The notes beneath the pieces are model-generated. The model saw only the letters and a program-made list of their open reading frames with translations. It did not search any database and was not told where the DNA came from. A stretch of 64,000 nt of DNA from Lachnospiraceae bacterium (GTDB lineage: Bacteria > Bacillota > Clostridia > Lachnospirales > Lachnospiraceae), in the NCBI GenBank assembly GCA_004557975.1, contig SFEV01000003.1, positions 1-64,000 of the forward strand, in the 5' to 3' direction. Position 1 is the first letter of the stretch, and every line of letters starts with the position of its first letter. Positions 8,543 through 16,345 of the stretch are shown one piece after another. The position numbers and the translations under genes were made by a program.

Positions 8543-10064
8543 CTCCCTTCACGTGCTTCGTCATCAGGACACCCAGCTCTTCTTTTTTCGCTGTACGCCC
8601 GTCCACAATACCTGTAATTTTCCCTCCGCAGAGTACCACAATCCTGTCGCAGAGCTCCATCAGCACATCCAGGTCCTCAATGACACAGACGACTGCTATG
8701 CCCTTTTTCTTCTGCTCATTCAGAAGATGATAAATTGTGTATGAGGAATTGATATCAATTCCTCTGGTCGGGTACGCCACCATCAGAACCTTTGGTTTCT
8801 GGGCAATCTCACGTCCCACCAGCACCTTCTGCACATTTCCGCCGGACATCCGTCCCACCGGAGCCGAAATACTCGGTGTCACGATTTCCAGCTGGTTCTT
8901 GATTTTCATTGCCAGCTTACCCGGCGTTTTGCGGTCCAGAAAATCTGTTTTTCCTCTCTGGTAGCTGCGCAGCATCATGTTGTCTGTCATATCCATGGAA
9001 CCCACAAGTCCCATACCGAGACGGTCCTCCGGCACAAAAGCGAGGCGCACGCCGAGGCTGCGGATCTTTGCCACATCCAGATTGGAGATTACCTTCTCGC
9101 CGCCCTCCTCAGGATAAAACGTGATCGTTCCCTCCGTCACAGGCTCCAGTCCGGCGATGGCTTCCAGCAGCTCCTTCTGTCCGCTGCCCGCAATGCCGGC
9201 AATCCCGAGGATCTCTCCGCTGTTGATCGTGAGCGTGGCATTGTCCAGAGACCGGATTCCATCCTTTGTCGTGCAGGTAACGCCCCGCAGTTCCAGTCTC
9301 TTCCGGACATTTACAGGCTCCGGACGCTCAATATTCAGCTCCACCTTCGCTCCCACCATCATTTCTGTCAGAGAAGCCACTGTGGCATCCTTTGTCTCCA
9401 CAGTATCTATATAATGTCCCTTCCTCAGAATAGAAACACGGTCTGATACGGCAAGCACCTCGTGCAGCTTGTGGGTAATCAGGATGATCGAGCAGCCGTC
9501 CTTTTTCATATTGCGCAGAACCTCAAAGAGACGGTCAGCCTCCTGCGGTGTCAGAACAGCGGTAGGCTCATCGAGGATCAGAATCCTTGCTCCGCGGTAC
9601 AGCATCTTGACAATCTCGACGGTCTGCTTCTGTGACACAGACATTTTGTAAATTTTCTGACGCGGATCAAGATCAAATCCGTATTTTTTCACGAGCGCGT
9701 CAATCTCAGAAATTACCTGTTTCATATCCAGCATCTGTTTTCCCGGAAGGCCGAGGATAATATTTTCGGCGGCCGTCAGGATGTCCACCAGCTTAAAATG
9801 CTGATGCACCATACCGATACCCAGATCAAACGAATCCTTTGGTGAACGAATCTTTACTTCTTTTCCGTCCACGGTGATTTTTCCCTCTTCCGGATAATAG
9901 ATACCGGAAATCATGTTTACGAGCGTCGTCTTTCCGCTGCCGTTCTCTCCAAGTACACAGAGAATTTCGCCCTTTCTGACAGACAGATTCACCTTGTCAT
10001 TGGCGATGACGCTGCCAAACCGCTTCGTAATATTCTGCAATTCTATTGCGTACGTCTGCTCCAT
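8526..10064 (-). CDS. nucleoside ABC transporter, double ATP-binding protein (YufO/NupO type)
   Basis: A 512-residue protein with two ABC cassettes. The first has Walker A GENGSGKTT near residue 40, a variant signature (MSVSQKQTVEIVKML) and Walker B ILILDEPTAVLTPQE. The second has a degenerate Walker A GIAGSGQKELLEA and signature MSGGNVQKVLVGRE. A strong first site and weakened second site is the known pattern of RbsA/YufO-like proteins. It hydrolyses ATP at the membrane for the two permeases encoded downstream. A 170-base gap with a hairpin separates it from the binding-protein gene. Confidence 0.92.
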   Translation of the reverse strand: MEQTYAIELQNITKRFGSVIANDKVNLSVRKGEILCVLGENGSGKTTLVNMISGIYYPEEGKITVDGKEVKIRSPKDSFDLGIGMVHQHFKLVDILTAAENIILGLPGKQMLDMKQVISEIDALVKKYGFDLDPRQKIYKMSVSQKQTVEIVKMLYRGARILILDEPTAVLTPQEADRLFEVLRNMKKDGCSIILITHKLHEVLAVSDRVSILRKGHYIDTVETKDATVASLTEMMVGAKVELNIERPEPVNVRKRLELRGVTCTTKDGIRSLDNATLTINSGEILGIAGIAGSGQKELLEAIAGLEPVTEGTITFYPEEGGEKVISNLDVAKIRSLGVRLAFVPEDRLGMGLVGSMDMTDNMMLRSYQRGKTDFLDRKTPGKLAMKIKNQLEIVTPSISAPVGRMSGGNVQKVLVGREIAQKPKVLMVAYPTRGIDINSSYTIYHLLNEQKKKGIAVVCVIEDLDVLMELCDRIVVLCGGKITGIVDGRTAKKEELGVLMTKHVKGGADGE

Positions 10065-10096
10065 TTGGTTGCTCCTTTATCTGTAAAAATTAATAG

Positions 10097-10190
10097 ATAA
10101 AAAACAGAGTGCTGCGGACGGCTCCGGCCGGACAGGATCTTTGCAAATCCCTGTACCGACACAGAATACGCCTTGTCCGCAACACCCTCG
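10097..10190 (-). terminator. internal attenuator-like hairpin between binding protein and ATPase genes
   Basis: Arms GTGCTGCGGAC (10109-10119) and GTCCGCAACAC (10175-10185) pair over 11 positions with one wobble. On the minus strand the second arm is followed by TCTGTTTTTTAT. Placed after the binding-protein gene, it would let that gene be expressed more than the ATPase and permeases. Confidence 0.6.
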
Positions 10191-10234
10191 TCTCATTGCT
10201 CTGTCTGGTACGGATATGAAACAGATGATGTCAT

Positions 10235-11413
10235 TTACTCTGTAATAGATGTTATACCATCGATTGCGATATCGAATGCCGGAGCAGAACCAAATTCTGA
10301 TTCATGGAAATATCCGTCAGCAATGTACTCAATATCGTTCTTTACATAAGTATCAAGTGTCTCTCCGTCCACTGTCCATGTGGATGTATCAAATACCTTC
10401 AGGGAACCGTCGATGATAGCTGCCTCAACCTCTGCAACCTTCTCCTCTGTTCCTGCTGCGATGGCTGCAGTATTCAGCTCTGTAACCTTGTCAGCACCGT
10501 CTGCATAACCCTTGCACCAGTCTGTGTCGATCGGTGTGCCATCAATGATGGACTGTACTGCGTATGTGTAGTACGGACCCCAGTTGATGGAAGCGGATGT
10601 CAGTGCCTGTGTCGGAGCTGTCTCGATCATGGAGATATTGTAGCCTACTACCGGAACGCCTGCTGCTTCACATGCAGTCGGAGCACCTGTCGTATCAGCA
10701 TGCTGGCTGATCAGAACACAGCCGTCTGCGATAAGGGCTTCTGCACACTCTTTCTCAAGGTCAAAGCTTGCCCAGCTGTTTGTGTATTTAACTTCCATCG
10801 TCACGTTCGGGCAAACGCTCTTTGCGCCGAGAAAGAAGGAAGTAAATCCTGAAATAACCTCTGCGTACGGATAAGCACCTATGTAACCGATCTTCAGCTG
10901 ATCCTCTGTGATGGTTCCGTTCTCCACCATCTCATTGAGCTTCAGGCCCGCAACGACACCTGATACGTAACGTGACTCATATACAGATGTGAAGTAGTTG
11001 TGCATGTTGGAGAGACCGCTCATAGCTGCCTGATAGCCTGTTGCATGGCAGAACTGAACGTCCGGATACTCTGCTGCTGCTTCCAGCATATATGTCTCAT
11101 GTCCAAAGCTGTTTGCGAAAATGATCTGGCATCCCTGGTCTGCAAGGTCATATGCAGCATCTGCACACTTCTCGTCTTCGCCAATCAGTGTCTTCTCGAT
11201 AATCTGGTCATCAGAAAGACCAATCGCTGCCTGCATCTCATCTATACCTGCCATATGAGCTGCCGTATAGCCTTCATTCTCATCACCGATGTAGATAACG
11301 CCAACCTTCACTTCCTCTGCTGCCACTCCGCCCTCTGCGCTTGCGCCGCATACTGCCAGAGAAGCTGTCATTGCTGCTGCCATTGATAAAGCAAGTAACT
11401 TTCTGATCTTCAT
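10235..11413 (-). CDS. BMP-family nucleoside-binding protein
   Basis: A 392-residue exported binding protein of the Bmp/PnrA family: VKVGVIYIGDENEGYTAAHMAGIDEMQ at the mature N-terminus, ANSFGHETYMLEAAAEYPDVQFCHATGY, and a C-terminal domain with INWGPYYTYAVQSIIDG. Members bind purine nucleosides outside the cell. The leader MKIRKLLALSMAAAMTASLA ends in AVCGASAEG. The cysteine is preceded by valine, so it is an imperfect lipobox, and cleavage after ASA is the alternative. First gene of the operon, with a consensus promoter 50 bases upstream and a GGAGG ribosome site. Confidence 0.9.
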   Translation of the reverse strand: MKIRKLLALSMAAAMTASLAVCGASAEGGVAAEEVKVGVIYIGDENEGYTAAHMAGIDEMQAAIGLSDDQIIEKTLIGEDEKCADAAYDLADQGCQIIFANSFGHETYMLEAAAEYPDVQFCHATGYQAAMSGLSNMHNYFTSVYESRYVSGVVAGLKLNEMVENGTITEDQLKIGYIGAYPYAEVISGFTSFFLGAKSVCPNVTMEVKYTNSWASFDLEKECAEALIADGCVLISQHADTTGAPTACEAAGVPVVGYNISMIETAPTQALTSASINWGPYYTYAVQSIIDGTPIDTDWCKGYADGADKVTELNTAAIAAGTEEKVAEVEAAIIDGSLKVFDTSTWTVDGETLDTYVKNDIEYIADGYFHESEFGSAPAFDIAIDGITSITE

Positions 11414-11461
11414 CTTTTCTCCTCCTAAATTTAGATCTGATCAAAACACCATTACCTGTCT

Positions 11462-11490
11462 AATGTATAATATTTTGCCGGGAGTGTCAA
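11462..11490 (-). promoter_or_regulatory. sigma-A promoter of the nucleoside transport operon
   Basis: Minus-strand TTGACA (11485-11490), 17-bp spacer, TACATT (11462-11467), about 50 bases before the start at 11413. The leader is too short for a purine riboswitch. Confidence 0.75.
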
Positions 11491-11568
11491 TTCATTTCCT
11501 TCACTGATTCGACGAAAATCTACGAAAACAGAGGATATCAGGAAATAAAAAATAACCAGGAAACGGTC

Positions 11569-11597
11569 TTGACATTTCCGTCCATCAGTTGTAGTAT
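11569..11597 (+). promoter_or_regulatory. sigma-A promoter of the hemolysin III gene
   Basis: TTGACA (11569-11574), 17-bp spacer, TAGTAT (11592-11597). A leader of about 110 bases follows, with no riboswitch recognised, then AAGGAGG before the ATG at 11718. The 304-base space 11414-11717 holds only this promoter and the divergent one at 11462-11490. Confidence 0.8.
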
Positions 11598-11717
11598 CTG
11601 TTTATCTGATACATAGTATTTAAAACTACATCATACAATTTTGTTATCTACTAATACAGCCGTATTTTACCAGCGGCATAAACTGCTGATGCAGATTATT
11701 TTTAAGGAGGTCTTTCT

Positions 11718-12368
11718 ATGACGATTACAATCCGTGAACCAGGCAGCGCCATCACACATCTGATCGGCATGATCCTTGCCGTTTTTGCTTCCATTCCTCT
11801 GCTCTTAAAGGCAGCGCTCTTTGACAGCCGAACTGCTGTCCTCGCCATGGCTGTATTTATGACGAGCATGATACTGCTGTACGGTGCCAGTACACTGTAC
11901 CACTCCGTAAATGTCAGTGGAAAGAGACTGAAAATCTTCCGGAAAATTGATCATATGATGATTTTTATCCTGATTGCAGGCTCCTATACACCTGTCTGCC
12001 TGCTGGTACTGGAACCTCACTCCGGGAAATCGCTCCTGATCGCTGTCTGGGGGATTGCCGCTGTCGGTATTCTGGTAAAAGCTCTGTGGATCACATGCCC
12101 CAAATGGTTTTCTTCTATTATATATATTGCAATGGGATGGGCCTGTGTCTCCGTTTTCGGACAGCTCCTGACACTTCTCTCCGCTCCCGCTTTCGGATGG
12201 CTGCTCGCCGGAGGAATCCTGTATACGGTCGGAGGCGTCATTTATGCACTGAAGCTTCCGGTATTCAACAGTCTCCACAGAAATTTTGGTTCCCATGAAA
12301 TCTTCCATCTGTTTGTCATCGGCGGAAGTATCTGCCACTTTATCTGCATGTACTGCTACATTCTGTGA
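11718..12368 (+). CDS. hemolysin III family membrane protein
   Basis: A 216-residue, seven-segment membrane protein of the HlyIII/PAQR family. Conserved positions include STLYHS near residue 57, KIDHMMIFILIAGSYTP near residue 77 and the C-terminal GSICHFICMY histidine motif; these Ser/Asp/His residues form the putative metal site of PAQR proteins. Despite the name, the function in Firmicutes is uncertain, perhaps lipid or membrane-stress related. The only plus-strand gene in the central window; its 3' end overlaps holA by 13 bases tail to tail. Confidence 0.9.
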   Translation: MTITIREPGSAITHLIGMILAVFASIPLLLKAALFDSRTAVLAMAVFMTSMILLYGASTLYHSVNVSGKRLKIFRKIDHMMIFILIAGSYTPVCLLVLEPHSGKSLLIAVWGIAAVGILVKALWITCPKWFSSIIYIAMGWACVSVFGQLLTLLSAPAFGWLLAGGILYTVGGVIYALKLPVFNSLHRNFGSHEIFHLFVIGGSICHFICMYCYIL

Positions 12369-13351
12369 GCATCATCACCGCTATATCTGACAATCAGCAT
12401 CTCCACGGCCAGCCGGTCTCCGAGCCGGCCGGTCTTCACCGCTTCTTCTGCCTCCACGCAATCCTCCACGGCGCGGCGCAGCACCGGAATCGTAAACCGC
12501 TTCGCCTGGGCCAGAGTTCTCTTTGCGATAAAGGGGGCGATTCCTGCCCGGGACGCAATGGATGTACCGTCATACCCCTGTTCGCTGAGACTGCGCACCT
12601 GCAGCATCTGGTTAAACTGGCGGGCAATCAGAAACAGAATGCGCATCGGCGGCTCCTTTAAAGACAGAAGATCATAGTAGAGATCCAGGGCCTGCTTCTG
12701 ACGCTTCTCCGCTACAGCATGGATCATATCAAAAATCCTGCTCTCTGTGGTCTCTGTACAGATCTCCTCCACGTCACCCAGTTCAATCGCACTCTTCCCA
12801 TGAACAAATGAGAGCAGCTTCTCCAGCTCGTGCTCTATATTTTCCATGTCATCTCCGGCCATTTCCAGAAAACGCTTCAGTGCATCCGACGTGATGTTTT
12901 TCTTTTCTTTCTTTATGGTACCGAGTACCCACGCGGTCAGCGTCCTTTCATCCTGTCTGCCAAGCTCCGCCACTCTCCCTGCACTCTTAACTGCCTTGAA
13001 CAGCTTTCCTCTTTTGTCCACCTCATTTTCCACAAAAATCAGTATGGTTTCCTGAGGAAGCTGCGGTATATACTCAGCCAGCTCAGGACAGGCATTCTTG
13101 AAAAAGCCGCTGTTCTCGATGAGAATCAGCCGATGGTCAGCAAAAAAAGGCATTGTCTCCGCCTGATCGATAATCTGGCGTACATCAATGCCCCTGCCCT
13201 CATAGGAGCTGAAATTCATTGTATCATCCTCCGGCAGTATCGCCTGCCGCAGACGGTTTTTGTATCGGTTCTTCAGATATGCTTCCTCCCCGTACAACAG
13301 ATATACGGGGCGAAACGCTCCTGTCTTAAGGTCTTCATTCAGATTCTTCAT
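12356..13351 (-). CDS. holA: DNA polymerase III subunit delta
   Basis: A 331-residue clamp-loader subunit of normal length. It starts with GAFRPVYLLYGEEAYLKNRYKNRL, the degenerate P-loop region of HolA, and continues through LIFVENEVDKRGKLFK and the lid and collar domains (IEHELEKLLSFV; LLSLKEPPMRILFLIARQFNQML). HolA opens the beta clamp during loading by the DnaX complex. The ribosome site AGGAG lies 13 bases upstream. The spore-protein gene upstream at 13472-13672 is probably independent. Confidence 0.93.
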   Translation of the reverse strand: MKNLNEDLKTGAFRPVYLLYGEEAYLKNRYKNRLRQAILPEDDTMNFSSYEGRGIDVRQIIDQAETMPFFADHRLILIENSGFFKNACPELAEYIPQLPQETILIFVENEVDKRGKLFKAVKSAGRVAELGRQDERTLTAWVLGTIKKEKKNITSDALKRFLEMAGDDMENIEHELEKLLSFVHGKSAIELGDVEEICTETTESRIFDMIHAVAEKRQKQALDLYYDLLSLKEPPMRILFLIARQFNQMLQVRSLSEQGYDGTSIASRAGIAPFIAKRTLAQAKRFTIPVLRRAVEDCVEAEEAVKTGRLGDRLAVEMLIVRYSGDDAHRM

Positions 13352-13471
13352 TCCTGAGTCTTCTCCTGTGCTGCTGCGGGTCCCGGCCCGCGCCTGGTAT
13401 CATGTCTCCAAAGGTGACCTCTTACGGCCGCCTCATCTCATGATCCATTATAAAGAGTCTCTTTCTCAGAA

Positions 13472-13672
13472 TCAAGCCTGTTTCTGCTCACGCTTCCGCT
13501 TCGTCATCAGACCGCCGATCCGTCCCGTATCCTTCGCCGACAATGATTTCCAGCCCTCTTCTTTTACTTTCTCCAGTAGCCCGAGTTCTTCTGCAATCTC
13601 ATATTTCATTCGATCATCCGGGCTCAGCTCTTCCCATACGATATGCTTCTTTTTTTCCGACATCTCCGTCAT
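13472..13672 (-). CDS. small acid-soluble spore protein, alpha/beta F-type
   Basis: A 66-residue protein with MKYEIAEELGLLEKVKEEGW and then LSAKDTGRIGGLMTKRK, matching the two conserved blocks of alpha/beta spore proteins in the form seen in SspF (KYELAKDLGF; ARDAGN). These proteins coat spore DNA and protect it from UV and heat. Lysine-rich ends and lack of membrane segments agree. It would be made late in the forespore. The recurring position beside holA supports a real gene. No sigma-G promoter was confirmed by eye. Confidence 0.8.
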   Translation of the reverse strand: MTEMSEKKKHIVWEELSPDDRMKYEIAEELGLLEKVKEEGWKSLSAKDTGRIGGLMTKRKREQKQA

Positions 13673-13786
13673 ACCCCGCTTTCCGGGCAGCAGACCTTCG
13701 AATGCTTCCCTGTAACATACCCCCTCAGCCAGTTCTGACGGGGCATATCTGAGTATTGCCGGTTCTGCCGGAAATATACAGCTGTC

Positions 13787-13978
13787 TCACATGTGATATT
13801 CATCCGGCATCACGACTGCAGCAATAATATAAAACACTGCCGCCGTCCCGACAGATCCGATGCCCACCAGCAGAAAGATCAGTCTCACCAGAGTCGAATC
13901 AATCCCGAAATAATCTGCGATTCCTCCGCAGACACCGCAAAGCTTTCTGTCATTGTTGGATTTGTAAAGTTTTTTCAT
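13787..13978 (-). CDS. PspC-domain membrane protein
   Basis: A 63-residue single-domain PspC protein: [26 protein letters not shown], then [29 protein letters not shown], one or two membrane segments. The upstream in-frame start at 14020 was rejected because an AGGAGG site precedes the ATG at 13978 by ten bases. Last gene of a module with a DUF4097 protein, a DUF1700 protein and a PadR regulator. Such sets are linked to envelope stress in Firmicutes; the precise role is unknown. Confidence 0.88.
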   Translation of the reverse strand: MKKLYKSNNDRKLCGVCGGIADYFGIDSTLVRLIFLLVGIGSVGTAAVFYIIAAVVMPDEYHM

Positions 13979-14074
13979 AATGTCATTGCCTCCTGTTTCC
14001 TTCTGTTTATCGTATTGCATTTGTTTTTATTTACTGTTTCTATTTACTTTTTATCTGTTACATTTTGATACAGA

Positions 14075-14914
14075 TTATTTCCTGCTTTCCGTCTCCTGCA
14101 GTGTATCCTGCGTCGCGCTCTGCTGCTCAAACAGTATCTCCACACTGCCGATTCCGCACTCAATCTGAATATCCCTGCCTGAATGGTTGTCAATTTTCTG
14201 ACTGCCGCTGAGGCCTTCAATCTTTGTACCCCCCAGGATAATCTCGCCGATTCCGCATTCCAGATCGTAGTCGAAATCTTCCTCCTCACCGAGAAGCGTC
14301 AGTGTCACTTCCCCGACTCCGCCGCTGATCTTTGCCTCTTTGCGGATATCGGCATTGATGCTGCACTCTCCCACACCGCAGTTAAGCTCCAGCTTCTGGC
14401 AGCTCAGGAATCCTTCCTCAGTTCCGATCTCCCCGACGCCCGCATCAATAATGACCTTATTGAGCAGCTTTTCCTTCGGAATATACAGTTCCAGAACGGT
14501 ATTGCTTCCGGTACTTTCCCAGAACCTCCAGCCCTTTCTCTCACACGTGATTTCCAGAACATCTCCCTTCATCCTGCTGGAAAATCCTGACGGCATATGG
14601 TATCCGATGACCTGCCATTCATCCTTATCCCACGGAATGATCCTGCACTGTGCCGCACCGATTTCCAGATCAAGTGACTCTGCATCGGTGTATGTTTCCC
14701 TGATGTCCACATCCGGTGATGCGATATCCTCAATGAACGCCTCCACATCTGTATGAATCTTCGACGGTCCGGCCAACTGGAATCTGCCTTCGTCCACTGC
14801 TGTTTTCAGATCTCCGACAGAAAAACCGATGCAGACGCTGACAATACAGAACGCGGCTCCCACGATGAACAAACAGAGCGCAGTCATCAGCAGAGCTTTC
14901 GTCAATTTTTTCAT
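14075..14914 (-). CDS. DUF4097-family putative adhesin/beta-solenoid membrane protein
   Basis: A 279-residue protein with an N-terminal membrane anchor (residues 5-32) and a DUF4097 repeat region of short beta turns, each built around G-x-G-E (IDAGVGEIGTEEG, LNCGVGECSINADI, ISGGVGEVTLTLLG, LECGIGEIILGG, IECGIGSVEILF). The spacing, about 20 residues per turn, predicts a right-handed beta solenoid outside the membrane. The start overlaps the end of the DUF1700 gene by four bases. In related modules the DUF1700/DUF4097 pair behaves like an anti-sigma or PadR-controlled stress unit; function here is inferred. Confidence 0.85.
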   Translation of the reverse strand: MKKLTKALLMTALCLFIVGAAFCIVSVCIGFSVGDLKTAVDEGRFQLAGPSKIHTDVEAFIEDIASPDVDIRETYTDAESLDLEIGAAQCRIIPWDKDEWQVIGYHMPSGFSSRMKGDVLEITCERKGWRFWESTGSNTVLELYIPKEKLLNKVIIDAGVGEIGTEEGFLSCQKLELNCGVGECSINADIRKEAKISGGVGEVTLTLLGEEEDFDYDLECGIGEIILGGTKIEGLSGSQKIDNHSGRDIQIECGIGSVEILFEQQSATQDTLQETESRK

Positions 14915-15762
14915 TTCGATGTACCTCCCCTCCCGAACATCCGACGAACAATCGATACCACACAGCTGATTCCTTTACGGACCACATCCACACAGAACCG
15001 GAGCAGCCCCGGTACGACTGTCGTACAAGCCCATTTCGTCACAATCAGCACAAGAATTGCTGCAGCCAGCATAAAAAATCCGCCGCCGATCACCATAGTC
15101 CCCAGTGCAGGAACTGCCATATTCAGAATACCACTGGCAATCAGTCCGATTCCTGCCACCGCCATTCCGGCCACCATGGCAAAGCCCCCTGCAATCAGTC
15201 CGAACAATCCTCCGAAAATACCCAGAACTGCTCCAAAAAGAGCTGCAATCACAGAAAATCCTGCCGAAATGATTGTTCCGGCAACGGGAACACCAAAAAC
15301 GATTAAGAGGATCAGAAGAAGCATCACTGCTCCTGTCCTTCTGCGCCTTCTCATCTCCCCGGGATCCTCCTGCTCTGAACGATTATACTGCGGACCGCGC
15401 CTCCTCCTGCCGCCGCCCGTCTGCTCTCTCTCAGACCCCAACCGGTCTTTGGGGGTATCTTCCGTATCCCTGATCGGAACAATCCCACCGTACTGATCCG
15501 GCACACGCTGGAACTGTTCAGACCGGATATCACTGTATCCCGTCTCCGAATACTCCCCCGCATCTGCATCACCGCTCAGACCGTTTCGTATTTCCTCTGC
15601 CGCCCGCCCGGGACCGTCGGGCTGACTGAGAATCGCTCTGATCTGCTCTTCATCTGCCTCATCAAAATAATCACGGTAATACTGCAGTGCCGATTTCCTC
15701 TCTTCCTGCCCGACATCCTGCAGCAGCGCCTCCAGCTCCCGCAAAAAACTCTCCTTATTCAT
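14911..15762 (-). CDS. DUF1700-family membrane protein
   Basis: A 283-residue protein. The DUF1700 N-terminal domain (KESFLRELEALLQDVGQEERKSALQYYRDYFDEADEE, residues 4-40; a conserved QPDGPGRAAEEIRNGL follows) is joined by a charged linker (residues 70-145) to four or five glycine-rich membrane segments. The start at 15762 was preferred over 15789 because GGAGG lies seven bases before it. It sits between a PadR regulator and DUF4097, the standard order of this envelope module. The molecular role is not established. Confidence 0.85.
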   Translation of the reverse strand: MNKESFLRELEALLQDVGQEERKSALQYYRDYFDEADEEQIRAILSQPDGPGRAAEEIRNGLSGDADAGEYSETGYSDIRSEQFQRVPDQYGGIVPIRDTEDTPKDRLGSEREQTGGGRRRRGPQYNRSEQEDPGEMRRRRRTGAVMLLLILLIVFGVPVAGTIISAGFSVIAALFGAVLGIFGGLFGLIAGGFAMVAGMAVAGIGLIASGILNMAVPALGTMVIGGGFFMLAAAILVLIVTKWACTTVVPGLLRFCVDVVRKGISCVVSIVRRMFGRGGTSK

Positions 15763-15789
15763 AACCACTCCTCCACTACGCTCCGGCAT

Positions 15790-16107
15790 TTACAGCCGGC
15801 ATTCCAGTATTGCCGAAATCTTTGCCGAATAGCTCTTCCATTCTGCACGGTACATATGAAGCTGAGCCATTCCCCGCTCCGTTATTTTATAGTATCTGCG
15901 GTTCCTGCCTCCGTATTCCTGATCATACACGCTGAGACACTGATCCTTCTGCAGCCGCCTCAGAACAGGATACAGCGTCGATTCCGAAACCTCCAGGGCC
16001 TTCCGCACTTCCTGCGTGATCCGGTATCCGTACGTCCCATCCGGCTCCTCCGATACGACCGACAGAACAATGGCATCCAGAAGCGCCGCACCTGTATTAA
16101 ATACCAT
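15790..16107 (-). CDS. PadR-family transcription regulator
   Basis: A 105-residue winged-helix regulator: LLDAIVLSVVSEEPDGTYGYRITQEV, then the recognition part VSESTLYPVLRRLQKD, and YYKITERGMAQL in the wing. It has the short PadR-s2 layout with a C-terminal dimer helix. It is first in the PadR-DUF1700-DUF4097-PspC operon. The promoter region is packed with ATATTATA-like repeats, fitting autorepression. Confidence 0.9.
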   Translation of the reverse strand: MVFNTGAALLDAIVLSVVSEEPDGTYGYRITQEVRKALEVSESTLYPVLRRLQKDQCLSVYDQEYGGRNRRYYKITERGMAQLHMYRAEWKSYSAKISAILECRL

Positions 16108-16144
16108 CGTCTCATCTCCTTTATTTGTATAATATAATTCAAAT

Positions 16145-16209
16145 ATATAATATTATTCGTTTTTCTATATTATACGTCATATAATATTATTGATTTCATA
16201 TATTGTCAA
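16145..16209 (-). promoter_or_regulatory. PadR operon promoter with repeated A+T operator motifs
   Basis: Minus-strand TTGACA (16204-16209), 17-bp spacer, TATTAT (16181-16186). The motif ATATAATATTATT occurs twice in direct orientation (about 16145-16157 and 16180-16192), and TATATTATA lies between, giving several overlapping dyads where a PadR dimer could bind. Confidence 0.7.
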
Positions 16210-16256
16210 GTATTTTTTGTAATAAAATTCTTCGGATATCTTTATTTGTCCTGTAC

Positions 16257-16302
16257 GATAAAACCGCTGCAAAATCCGGACTTCAACGGGATTTTGCAGC
16301 GG
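16257..16302 (-). terminator. rho-independent terminator of the antiporter operon
   Basis: A perfect 14-bp stem, CCGCTGCAAAATCC (16264-16277) and GGATTTTGCAGCGG (16289-16302), with an 11-base loop. On the minus strand it is followed by TTTTATC. It lies 44 bases after the last gene's stop. Confidence 0.85.
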
Positions 16303-16345
16303 CTTTCACATGATTGCATTCTCAAACCGTCAGATGCTTCATCAC

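Noticed and set aside
7448..8617. 389-codon plus-strand frame opposite the nucleoside permease
   Set aside because: It is the antisense shadow of a clear permease gene, with histidine- and glutamine-rich composition typical of such shadows.
11598..11717. Riboswitch in the hemolysin III leader
   Set aside because: The leader is A+T-rich and I could not find conserved elements of any riboswitch class I know.
13352..13471. tRNA or small RNA gene between holA and the spore protein gene
   Set aside because: No cloverleaf or strong hairpin with a T run was found.
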